Positions 35,140 to 42,848 of a stretch of DNA of 43,765 bases are shown piece by piece (the first letter of the stretch is position 1; each line of letters starts with the position of its first letter). This DNA comes from Mariprofundus sp. (GTDB taxonomy: Bacteria > Pseudomonadota > Zetaproteobacteria > Mariprofundales > Mariprofundaceae), in NCBI GenBank assembly GCA_030951045.1, contig JAUZQJ010000082.1:1-43765 (forward strand). Reading direction: 5' to 3'. The notes beneath the pieces are model-generated. The model had not been told where the DNA came from and ran no database searches. It saw only the letters and a list, made by a program, of their open reading frames with translations. Both the position numbers and the translations under genes were made by a program.

Positions 35140-35631
35140 TTAATCAGAGGGTGATACCTGCCGCAGCGGTATATCTAGCGTAATGTTATCGGGGGTTGAG
35201 CAATGAATCACCCGTACCATCTGCACATCCAGATTATTTTGATGGCTGGATAGATAGAATTTATACCAGAGATAATACGCAATGACCGCAGCAAAACCGG
35301 ATAGTGCTGCAACAGCCTCAACTTCTGGCCAGGCCAACCAGGTTGCCATGCTTTGCATGCCAAGTCCTGCAAGGATAAACGCGAGCATGGGAAGAGCATA
35401 CAGTCTAAAAGCGATTTTCATGACAGCGCTATCGGGGACTTCCAACAAAACGCGATCACCAATGCCTGCACCGACACTGTTGTGTACACGCAGTTCGATG
35501 AAACGCTCTTTCCATGACCCGATAGTGCTGCAGGAAGTTTTGCCAGCGCAATCACCGCAAGCACTAGCGCGATTGCCACGCACAATGGCATCACGTTTTT
35601 CAATGGCGATAACGGTAACCTGCTGCTGCAT
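35140..35631 (-). CDS. rseC: RseC/MucC-family membrane protein (SoxR-reducing system type)
   Basis: The 163-residue product has an N-terminal cytoplasmic part with three cysteines in ACGDCAGKTSCS (Cys25, Cys28, Cys34), the family stretch VGAGIGDRVLLEVPDSAVMK and two transmembrane helices (about 75-93 and 108-126). RseC members are linked to redox control of SoxR or modulation of sigma-E, so the exact role is uncertain. AGGAG stands 5 bases before the ATG. It precedes degP, consistent with an envelope-stress transcript. Confidence 0.87.
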   Translation of the reverse strand: MQQQVTVIAIEKRDAIVRGNRASACGDCAGKTSCSTIGSWKERFIELRVHNSVGAGIGDRVLLEVPDSAVMKIAFRLYALPMLAFILAGLGMQSMATWLAWPEVEAVAALSGFAAVIAYYLWYKFYLSSHQNNLDVQMVRVIHCSTPDNITLDIPLRQVSPSD

Positions 35632-35781
35632 CCATACTCCTCTTTAGACCTATTCATCATGCCTTATTTTCAGGACGTGCGTATCTTACACTGGAATTCG
35701 ATGGCGTCGCTAGTTTCTATTTAAACCTGTTTTAGCCAAAAGTCCGATATGGACACGTTGCACAGCTCACCGGCTTTGCAT

Positions 35782-36012
35782 TTATACCTTGTTGCAGTTT
35801 TTGTATGCACTAATGCTGGATAGCGTTGATACAATATAGGGTACAATCATTGTTAGCCCGGATTTTAGCCACGTTTCTGCATGCATGGAGCCGTCGATAA
35901 TCGCGTCACCGTGGTTGATGAGAACCAATATAGGCCCGACAATCAGGGCAAACCTTGTGGCTGTTCGTATGACTTTAGGTTGGCATGCAATATTGAATCG
36001 CTGTTTCATCAT
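35782..36012 (-). CDS. NrtS-like small membrane protein
   Basis: The 76-residue product has two hydrophobic helices and the stretch VGPILVLINHGDAII followed by LTMIVPYIVSTLSSISA. I associate this with the short NrtS family, described as a nitrate/nitrite transporter component in marine cyanobacteria. The assignment is from memory of the INHGD-type motif and is not tested. AAGGA precedes tandem ATGATG codons (36012 and 36009). It lies between rseC and mgtC on the same strand with larger gaps, so co-transcription is uncertain. The start of the accessory right end is about here. Confidence 0.7.
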   Translation of the reverse strand: MMKQRFNIACQPKVIRTATRFALIVGPILVLINHGDAIIDGSMHAETWLKSGLTMIVPYIVSTLSSISAYKNCNKV

Positions 36013-36072
36013 GTGTCCTTTTGAATCATTATTCAGGAATATGTTGAGCTTACAATCGGGCGCTAATTATTT

Positions 36073-36537
36073 TTATGAGGGCGTATCTTTGTTGTCGCTG
36101 TATTCCCCGCGTCTTAACCATGCAAAATTATGTTCCAGCGAAGAGCATGCACTTAAAATGAGTACAGTGAGTAGTGATAAGAGTAGTGGCGAATAGATAT
36201 AACCCAAGCCGGCCATGGAACCGACTGCTGCCAATACCCAGATTACGGAGGCTGTTGTTACACCATTGACCACTCCGTTCTGATTGAACATCACACCAGC
36301 ACCGAGAAAGCCAATGCCTGTCACAACCTGACCTAAGACCCGGCTGGCATCCACGCTTGAGCCATCCATATGGCTACCCATAAAAACGAATATCATTGTC
36401 CCTATCGTGATAAGTATGCCTGTTCGAACACCTGCAGCCTTGCCTCTGAACTGCCGTTCAAAGCCGATCACTGAGCCGCAAGCAATAGCGACAGCAACCG
36501 CAGTCCATAATTCACTATTCAATATCTCTTTTTCCAT
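36073..36537 (-). CDS. MgtC/SapB-family membrane protein
   Basis: The 154-residue polytopic protein has the MgtC/SapB signature: a first helix with ACGSVIGFERQFRGKAAGVRT, then LGQVVTGIGFLGAGVMF and VNGVTTASVIWVLAAVG. MgtC proteins help intracellular or low-magnesium survival in pathogens, but many environmental homologues have no known role. It lacks the C-terminal soluble domain of long MgtC. No strong ribosome-binding site is visible before the ATG. It is divergent from the TIGR04073-like gene across about 170 bases. Confidence 0.9.
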   Translation of the reverse strand: MEKEILNSELWTAVAVAIACGSVIGFERQFRGKAAGVRTGILITIGTMIFVFMGSHMDGSSVDASRVLGQVVTGIGFLGAGVMFNQNGVVNGVTTASVIWVLAAVGSMAGLGYIYSPLLLSLLTVLILSACSSLEHNFAWLRRGEYSDNKDTPS

Positions 36538-36711
36538 AACGCTGAGGTCGTTATTTTTGATGAAATATTACAAACGGATGTTCGTCTATGATGAGGAACA
36601 GATAATGTAATGCTTCAATATTACCGTCGACGAATGATGCAAGGTAGCAGTGTTTACCGAACAGATCCCGACAACGCGTGTGTTTGGGGTGAAAGAAGCA
36701 GGAGGTGCATG

Positions 36712-37065
36712 ATGAAACTATATAAAATAACAGGAGCGACTATTTTTACTATTGCCATGTTTGCTGTGACACCAGCAATGGCTGGTGATTATGCTACCGA
36801 TAGCGGTTCAAAATTCACCCGTGGGTTGGCTAACAGTGTTACAGGCTGGGGAGAGATACCTAAAAATATTATAAACGAAAGCAGTGACAGCAATGTGCTT
36901 GTCGGTCTGACCTATGGAACCGTCAAAGGTGTTGTGCACACTGTAGGCCGAACGGCGGTAGGAGCATTTGATCTGGTGACCTTCTTTGTTCCGACTGAAG
37001 AAGTTGTTCATTCCACTTATGTATGGAAACAGAAGCGTGACGAAACAACCTATGGCGTGAATTGA
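36712..37065 (+). CDS. TIGR04073-like secreted protein (exosortase-associated family)
   Basis: The 117-residue product has a signal peptide with cleavage after AMA (about residue 23). The mature part has RGLANSVTGWGEIPKNI, GLTYGTVKGVVHTVGRTAVGAFDLVTFFVP and a terminal VHSTYVW block. This resembles the TIGR04073 family, named for co-occurrence with exosortase systems; that name is from memory. The likely start is the second of two tandem ATGs, 6 bases after AGGAGG. A longer frame opening at 36610 contains no signal sequence at its start. No exosortase or PEP-CTERM gene is visible here, so its partner is unknown. Confidence 0.8.
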   Translation: MKLYKITGATIFTIAMFAVTPAMAGDYATDSGSKFTRGLANSVTGWGEIPKNIINESSDSNVLVGLTYGTVKGVVHTVGRTAVGAFDLVTFFVPTEEVVHSTYVWKQKRDETTYGVN

Positions 37066-37398
37066 TAACATAGTATGAATGTCCATGACCGTTCTCTCTG
37101 TCGAATGGAAGGGGCTCGGGCCGATACGTTCCTATCCCTCGCATCGGATCGAAACTCTTCCCAAAGGAGTATATCAAAGCGTATAGCAGTCACGATCGAT
37201 GGTAATGTTCACTCGGTAACAATGCAGGGGGGGCTCTATTCCCGCACTGTATGAATTGCGTCCCGGCACACTAATTGACAACCGACGATGAGCTGGGGCA
37301 TTTTTTATCGATCCATATTCAAGCATCACAAACTAATGTCAGCGTCATTGCTGCCGACAGAGTTCCACTATAAATACACCATGGATGGGGAATTATAG
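37066..37398. other. Intergenic region without a supported gene
   Basis: About 330 bases. A TTGACA hexamer occurs near 37275 but no matching -10 box is at the right distance. CTATAAATA near 37370 could be a -10 region for the HD-GYP fragment, with a poor -35. No RNA gene, convincing terminator or dispersed repeat copy is seen. Confidence 0.4.
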
Positions 37399-37596
37399 AT
37401 GCAACACATTGAAGCGCTGCTACAATCATTGTTTATCATGTCATCGATGGTGGAGGCGCGCGATACCTATACAGGTGGCCACTTGTGGCGGGTAGGTCAG
37501 TTTTCACGACTACTTGCCGGAGCCGCAGGACTGAGCCGGCAGGAGGTAGCCCGCATCAGCATCACTGGTTTAATCGGAAATAAGCTATGGTATTAG
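37399..37596 (+). pseudogene. Truncated HD-GYP phosphodiesterase fragment
   Basis: The 65-residue frame reads SMVEARDTYTGGHLWRVGQF followed by SRLLAGAAGLSRQEVARIS. It corresponds to the beginning of an HD-GYP cyclic-di-GMP phosphodiesterase domain, including the first His of the HD fold. The family then continues with a GGLLHDIGK-type motif, but here the frame breaks into ITGLIGNKLWY and stops, so the metal-binding HD pair and the GYP motif are absent. I found no continuation in another frame before the porin gene. It is probably a remnant left by deletion or insertion. A small functional protein cannot be excluded, as the frame starts cleanly with ATG. Confidence 0.7.
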
Positions 37597-37687
37597 CAGA
37601 ACGATGGCGTTCAATCAGGTTACAAAACGTAGCCTCCCTCTTTTACAACAATTGCCGGTGCATCAGTACCACAGAGTATCCGCTTTG

Positions 37688-39010
37688 ATGACACTCAGGA
37701 CGCTCGTTACAGTTACCCTTGCAGTGCTGCTGATGTTGCCGGTGACGGTTGCGACGGCCGGTGAAAAAGTGGAAGAGAGTGGTCTGTCGCAAGCGCTGCA
37801 GTGGGACGTAGGCGGCAGTTTGAGGTTACGCTACGAATGGAAACAGGGCTTTGCACTCGGTGCGCCCGGCGTGACCGATCCGCAGGATTATCTGCTGTCG
37901 CAACTGCGCTTGCATCTGAAGGTGCATCAGAGCGATCTTTGGACGCTGTTTCTTGAGGGGCAGGATGCGCGCGTCAACAGCGCTTTTCTCGATAATCGCG
38001 TCAACGATACCAGGGCGCCGAATATCTTTGCAGATCGCTTTGACTTGCATCAGGGCTATATCGAGGTTGCTCGGGGCAATGACTTTGCCACGCATCTGCG
38101 CATTGGCCGCCAGAAATTTAATCTCGGCGCGCAACGTATGGTCGCTTCACTGGAGTGGGTCAATACCGCCCGCGTCTGGGACGGTGTGCGTATCAGTCAG
38201 CAGTTGATGCCCGGCCGCGTGCTTGATCTGTTCAGCTCGCAACTGGTGCCGGTCAGCCCGCGACAGATCAACAGCCATACCTTAACGGGCAATCGTATGT
38301 TCGACAGCCATTTTTATGGTACCTATCTGACCGACAAGATGTCGATTCCGGATAGTCAGTTTGAGCTCTACACACTGCTACGACGCAATAGCCATGTCGG
38401 AGATCGTGTGCAGACCTATGGCCTGCGCTATGCGTATAAGGCGGCTGGCTGGGATGTCGATACGGAACTGATGCTGCAAACTGGACGCTTCGCCAATCTG
38501 CGCCATCGCGCCTATGCTGTTCATGCCGGTGCCGGTCGTATGCTGCAGCCGAAGCTGCATCTGGGTCTTGCCTACAACTACGGCAGCGGTGACAGCAATC
38601 CGACCGATGGCACACACGGCACCTTTGATAATCTCTACCCGCTAAATCATGCCTATTACGGCTATATGGATCTCTTTTCGCTACAGAATATCCACAATAC
38701 CGAATCGGCACTGAAGTGGACGCCAACAAAGAAAATGACCGTGCGACTGGCCTGGGAAGGCTTCTGGCTGGCGCATACCGGCAGCGATGCATGGTACAAT
38801 GCCGGCGCCGGTGTTGTGCGCAACAGTACTACTGCAACCAATGCCTATGTCGGCAGTGAAATTGATGTCACCGTCTCAACAAAGCTGCACAACTGGCCAG
38901 TAAACCTGCTGGCTGGCTACAGCCACTTCTTTGCCGGTGGCTATATGGCACAGAGTGGTAGCAGTAGCGATGCCGATTTCTTTTTCCTGCAGAGTAAGGT
39001 CATCTGGTAA
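37688..39010 (+). CDS. Alginate-export-family outer-membrane porin
   Basis: This is probably a beta-barrel outer-membrane channel. The mature sequence has alternating amphipathic strands (DVGGSLRLRYEWKQGF, LRIGRQKFNLGAQRMVASLEW, RLAWEGFWLAHTGSDAWYNA) and ends in FFFLQSKVIW with a C-terminal aromatic residue, as BAM substrates do. It matches the alginate-export family pattern; substrate is unknown and no alginate gene is nearby. From the ATG at 37688 (440 residues) it has a clear signal peptide ending ATA. The frame opens earlier at 37604 but that extension is not signal-like. GC is higher than around it: 35 of 60 bases in 38401-38460 versus 28 of 60 in 39121-39180. Confidence 0.82.
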   Translation: MTLRTLVTVTLAVLLMLPVTVATAGEKVEESGLSQALQWDVGGSLRLRYEWKQGFALGAPGVTDPQDYLLSQLRLHLKVHQSDLWTLFLEGQDARVNSAFLDNRVNDTRAPNIFADRFDLHQGYIEVARGNDFATHLRIGRQKFNLGAQRMVASLEWVNTARVWDGVRISQQLMPGRVLDLFSSQLVPVSPRQINSHTLTGNRMFDSHFYGTYLTDKMSIPDSQFELYTLLRRNSHVGDRVQTYGLRYAYKAAGWDVDTELMLQTGRFANLRHRAYAVHAGAGRMLQPKLHLGLAYNYGSGDSNPTDGTHGTFDNLYPLNHAYYGYMDLFSLQNIHNTESALKWTPTKKMTVRLAWEGFWLAHTGSDAWYNAGAGVVRNSTTATNAYVGSEIDVTVSTKLHNWPVNLLAGYSHFFAGGYMAQSGSSSDADFFFLQSKVIW

Positions 39011-39052
39011 CGGACCAAGCTGATGCTTTTGAATCCACGTCCGTCAGTTACC
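39006..39052 (+). terminator. Imperfect hairpin behind the porin gene
   Basis: GGTAACGGAC (39006-39015) can pair with GTCC (39039-39042) and GTTACC (39047-39052), leaving a 4-base bulge and a 23-base loop. Only four T follow, about 6 bases on. It may be a weak terminator or attenuator between the porin and the ECF sigma gene. Confidence 0.35.
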
Positions 39053-39094
39053 ACATATTTTAGCGTTATGGTAAATCAATACAGGAGATTATGA

Positions 39095-39667
39095 TTGAAA
39101 GAAGATAATAAAAAGGTGGAAAAATGGCTGGCAGATTATGGCGACTACCTTTTCGTTTATGCCATGAAGCAGGTGCAGGACAGGGATGTAGCTTTTGACC
39201 TGGTTCAAGAGACACTTTTGGGTGGTTTGAGATCAACATTCAATGGCGACTCAACTGAAAGAACCTGGCTAACCGGTATTCTCAAACATAAGGTGATAGA
39301 TTATATTCGCAAACAAGTACGTGATCGAAAATTGATCAGTGAACTTAAAAATGATCCCAACTCAAATTATTTTAGCGCAGATGGTTCCTGGCTCGAAACA
39401 GGACACAGTGATCACGACACCCCAAACCGTCAGGCACAAAACAATCAACTCCAACAACATCTCATGCAATGTGTCTCATCTTTAAGTGAACAGCAGCGAA
39501 CGATATTTATTCTGCGCGAAATAAATGGTGAAAGTACCGCTAATATCTGTCTAACCTATGGTATCTCATCCTCGAACGTGCATGTTATTATGCACAGAGC
39601 CCGCTTAGCTCTCTGTAAGTGTCTGTCAGCTTTGGGGTATAATCATGGGGTAAGCCCCACCGTGTAA
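39095..39667 (+). CDS. ECF-type RNA polymerase sigma factor
   Basis: This is a 190-residue group 4 sigma factor. Region 2 is visible in YAMKQVQDRDVAFDLVQETL and WLTGILKHKVIDYIRKQ; region 4 in LSEQQRTIFILREINGEST and GISSSNVHVIMHRARLALCKCL. No anti-sigma gene is adjacent, so its control is unclear; its position suggests it serves the genes around it. The start is TTG at 39095, 7 bases after AGGAG. An ATG at 39091, only 3 bases after AGGAG, is in another frame and reads just five codons, overlapping the true start. That arrangement could lower translation. Confidence 0.88.
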   Translation: MKEDNKKVEKWLADYGDYLFVYAMKQVQDRDVAFDLVQETLLGGLRSTFNGDSTERTWLTGILKHKVIDYIRKQVRDRKLISELKNDPNSNYFSADGSWLETGHSDHDTPNRQAQNNQLQQHLMQCVSSLSEQQRTIFILREINGESTANICLTYGISSSNVHVIMHRARLALCKCLSALGYNHGVSPTV

Positions 39668-39724
39668 GAAACACATTGTTTTCCGGACATAGAGTGTAGA
39701 AAATAGATTCTACCGGGGAGCACC

Positions 39725-41239
39725 ATGTCTCAAAACATCATCGAAACAGCCTATAGCTGGATATCTGTTGCTCTGCTTGCCCTCATCGCCGGCGCATTAC
39801 TGACAGCACTTATCCTGTTTATCATTGATATCACACAAACTAAATATGCAGTACGCAGAAACTATCCGCTTATCGGCCGCTTTCGGTCTCTGTTTGAACA
39901 CCTTGGCACCTTTTTTCGCCAGTACTTCTTCGCGATGGATAGAGAAGAGATGCCATTTAACCGGGCGCTGCGATCATGGATTTACCGGGCCTCAAAAAAT
40001 GAGGACAGCACCATCCCTTTCGGTTCAACGCGTGATTTGACCCCGACCGGTAGTATCTCTTTCGTCAACTGCCCTTATCCCACCCTGGATGTCGATGCTG
40101 TGCCAACCCGGGCGATGGTAATTGGCACTGATTGTCGTACCCCGTTTGAAGCCGGCAGCTTGTTCAATATCTCCGGTATGAGTTATGGCGCCATCTCCAA
40201 AGTGGCTGTGCAGGCGCTTTCCAGCGGTGCGGCCAAAGCCGGTTGCTGGATGAATACCGGAGAAGGAGGACTATCGCCTTATCATCTGGAGGGCGGTTGC
40301 GACATTGTCATGCAGATTGGTACTGCCAAATATGGTGTGCGGGATAGCGATGGTAATCTTTCTGATGAACGTTTGTCTGCATTGGCCGCGATTGAACAGG
40401 TCAGAATGTTTGAGATCAAACTCAGCCAGGGTGCCAAACCCGGTAAGGGGGGCATCTTACCTGCGGTTAAGGTTACCGCCGAGATTGCTGCCATTCGTGG
40501 TATTCCGGCCGGTGAAGATTCGATCAGCCCGAATCGGCATGTCGATATCGATAGCCCGGGCGAATTGCTGGATATGATCGCTCACATTCGTGAGGTCACC
40601 GGTAAACCTGTCGGCTTCAAACTGGTGTTGGGCGGTTGCGGAGCGCTGGATCATTTGTTTGATGAAATCAAGCGGCGCGGCGATCAATCTGCGCCGGATT
40701 TTATTGCACTCGATAGCGCCGACGGCGGTTCAGGAGCGGCGCCGCAACCGTTGATGGATTTTATGGGAATGACGTTGAAAGAGAGTCTGCCGATGCTGAT
40801 TGATCATCTGGTCGGTTATGGGCTGCGTGATCGTGTGCGGGTGATTTGTTCGGGCAAGCTGATTACACCGTCGGGTGTGGCATGGGCGCTGTGTATGGGG
40901 GCGGATTTCATCGTTTCGGCGCGCGGTTTCATGTTTGCGTTGGGCTGTATTCAGGCCATGCAGTGCCATAAAAATACCTGCCCGACCGGCATTACTACCC
41001 ATCAAAAGAGATTACAGCGCGGATTAGATCCGCAGGACAAATCGGTGCGAGTGGCGCATTATGTCGAAAATATGTTGCATGATGTTGGCGTTATTGCGCA
41101 TTCCTGCGGGGTGAAACATCCACGCCAATTGCAACGCAGGCACGCACGCGTGGTCACATCCGATAGCAGCAGCACCGGCCTGCATCAACTGCACCCGGAA
41201 ACAGAAAATGGATTTCCGCACGGCAAAGCAAAGGAGTAA
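39725..41239 (+). CDS. Membrane-anchored FMN-binding glutamate-synthase-like protein
   Basis: The 504-residue product resembles the synthase domain of glutamate synthase (GltS family) with an added N-terminal transmembrane helix (about 14-36) and no glutaminase domain. Landmarks are ISGMSYGAISKVAVQALS, NTGEGGLSPYH, KLSQGAKPGKGGILP, ALDSADGGSGAAPQPLMDF and the 3Fe-4S ligands Cys408, Cys414, Cys419 (Cx5Cx4C, in GCIQAMQCHKNTCPTG). The true reaction of these stand-alone proteins is not established. GGGGAG precedes the ATG. A perfect TATAAT at 39638-39643, inside the sigma gene end, could start a separate transcript but has no clear -35. The aldehyde dehydrogenase gene follows directly. Confidence 0.88.
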   Translation: MSQNIIETAYSWISVALLALIAGALLTALILFIIDITQTKYAVRRNYPLIGRFRSLFEHLGTFFRQYFFAMDREEMPFNRALRSWIYRASKNEDSTIPFGSTRDLTPTGSISFVNCPYPTLDVDAVPTRAMVIGTDCRTPFEAGSLFNISGMSYGAISKVAVQALSSGAAKAGCWMNTGEGGLSPYHLEGGCDIVMQIGTAKYGVRDSDGNLSDERLSALAAIEQVRMFEIKLSQGAKPGKGGILPAVKVTAEIAAIRGIPAGEDSISPNRHVDIDSPGELLDMIAHIREVTGKPVGFKLVLGGCGALDHLFDEIKRRGDQSAPDFIALDSADGGSGAAPQPLMDFMGMTLKESLPMLIDHLVGYGLRDRVRVICSGKLITPSGVAWALCMGADFIVSARGFMFALGCIQAMQCHKNTCPTGITTHQKRLQRGLDPQDKSVRVAHYVENMLHDVGVIAHSCGVKHPRQLQRRHARVVTSDSSSTGLHQLHPETENGFPHGKAKE

Positions 41240-41242
41240 ATG

Positions 41243-42697
41243 ATGAACGATCATGTTGAACATTACCCATTAATGATTTCCGGCGTAACTGAAACTAAAG
41301 ATCATGTACTGGAAGTCAGATCCCCCTACGATGATCAACTGCTTGCTACAGTGGCAACGGCAGATAAGGCTGTTGTAGAGGCTGCTCTGACCAAGGCACA
41401 CACGCTCTTTGCCAACAGAAAGGGCTGGATTCCTGTGGCTGAACGCATTGCTATGCTCGAACGGGCAATCGAACTGATGAAAGAGCGGGCTGAAGAACTG
41501 GCGCGCGGAGCGGCCGAAGAGGGCGGTAAGCCGCTGATAGACTCTCGTGTTGAGATGGTGCGCTGCATTGACAGTATCCGTATCTGTATCGATAGCTTGC
41601 GCACCGATAGCAGCCACGCTCCGGTTTTGGGTTTGAATACTGCATCCCGTCATCGTATGGCGCTGATGCAAAAAGAACCGATTGGTGTGGTGGTGGCTGT
41701 TAGCGCATTCAATCACCCACTGAATTTAATCGCGCATCAAATTGGCCCCGCCATTGCCTCTGGCTGCCCTGTCATTATCAAGCCGGCAGAAGACACGCCG
41801 CTATCATGTTATCGTCTGGTGCGTCTGTTTCATCAGGCGGGGCTACCAGAGGATTGGTGTCAATTTATCATGCCTACATCAACATCATTGGCAGAAGCGC
41901 TCGTTACCGATCCCCGCGTGGCATTCTTCAGTTTTATAGGCAGTGCTAACGTTGGTTGGTATCTGCGATCAAAACTCGCTGCCGGTACACGCTGTGCACT
42001 GGAACATGGCGGTGTTGCCCCCGTTATTATCACATCTGATGCCGACATAAATCAACATTTACCCGGCCTGATGAAAGGGGCTTTCTACCACGCCGGACAG
42101 GTATGTGTGTCGGTGCAACGCATTTTCGCCCATGCATCGATTGCACGTGAATTGGCTGATAAGATGGCGAATCTGGCCAAGAAAATGACGGTAGGGGATC
42201 CGTTATCCGCACTAACGGAGGTGGGGCCTCTGATTAGAGCAAAAGAGCTGGATCGGATTGATTTATGGGTTAAAGAAGCGATTGCAGGAGGGGCTAAACT
42301 GCTGTGTGGTGGAGATCGGCTTGATCATCACTGTTATGCCCCCACCGTTTTATATAATCCTCCTTACGATGCGACTATCTCTACACGAGAAGTGTTCGGG
42401 CCAGTTGTTGCTGTCTATCCATTTGATGAGCTCGACTCAGCCATTGATGATGCCAATGAATTAGAAGTCGCTTTTCAGGCATCGGTTTACAGCCGTGATA
42501 TTGATACGGCCCTCTACATTTCTAATCGCCTTGATGCATCAGCGGTGATGGTGAATGACCACACTGCCTTTAGAGTGGACTGGATGCCATTTGCAGGTCT
42601 AAAACATTCGGGGCTCGGTGTTGGAGGCATTCCACACACCATGCACGATATGCAGATCGAAAAGATGACCATCATTCATTCGGCAAGTATTGCATAA
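41243..42697 (+). CDS. NAD(P)-dependent aldehyde dehydrogenase family protein
   Basis: It oxidises an unknown aldehyde to the acid. The 484-residue protein has QKEPIGVVVAVSAFNHPLNL, the cofactor region KPAEDTPLSCYRLV, FFSFIGSANVGW, the general base Glu in LEHGGVAPVI (a variant of LELGGKSP) and the nucleophile Cys in HAGQVCVSVQR, about 34 residues apart as usual. EVFGPVVAVYPFDELDSAI is also typical. Two tandem ATGs exist at 41240 and 41243; AAGGAG is 6 bases from the second. It starts right after the stop of the GltS-like gene, so they are coupled. Dispersed repeat copy 4 follows. Confidence 0.92.
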   Translation: MNDHVEHYPLMISGVTETKDHVLEVRSPYDDQLLATVATADKAVVEAALTKAHTLFANRKGWIPVAERIAMLERAIELMKERAEELARGAAEEGGKPLIDSRVEMVRCIDSIRICIDSLRTDSSHAPVLGLNTASRHRMALMQKEPIGVVVAVSAFNHPLNLIAHQIGPAIASGCPVIIKPAEDTPLSCYRLVRLFHQAGLPEDWCQFIMPTSTSLAEALVTDPRVAFFSFIGSANVGWYLRSKLAAGTRCALEHGGVAPVIITSDADINQHLPGLMKGAFYHAGQVCVSVQRIFAHASIARELADKMANLAKKMTVGDPLSALTEVGPLIRAKELDRIDLWVKEAIAGGAKLLCGGDRLDHHCYAPTVLYNPPYDATISTREVFGPVVAVYPFDELDSAIDDANELEVAFQASVYSRDIDTALYISNRLDASAVMVNDHTAFRVDWMPFAGLKHSGLGVGGIPHTMHDMQIEKMTIIHSASIA

Positions 42698-42708
42698 AGT
42701 CAAAATCA

Positions 42709-42819
42709 TTTACCGCAGAGGACGCAGAGTTACGCAGAGTAAAAATCAGATCATCGATGAGTCGCCTCGAAATATTTTAACTTCCCTTTGCGTACTTTGC
42801 GTCCACTGCGGTGAAAAAA
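42709..42819. repeat. Dispersed A/B inverted-repeat element, copy 4
   Basis: The A arm (42709-42743) begins TTTACCGCAGAGGACGCA and ends GAGTAAA, with three CGCAGAG units. The B arm (42782-42819, inverted) reads on the minus strand TTTTTTCACCGCAGTGGACG. It sits between the aldehyde dehydrogenase stop (11 bases before the A arm) and the ThDP-enzyme ribosome-binding site, which starts 17 bases after it. Confidence 0.85.
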
Positions 42820-42848
42820 GTTTTTGAATCGTTTAAAAGGAGTTCACT

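Noticed and set aside
38268-38792. A 174-codon minus-strand open frame inside the porin gene
   Set aside because: It is Arg/Ser/His-rich antisense of a GC-richer gene; the plus-strand product has a signal peptide and beta-barrel pattern.
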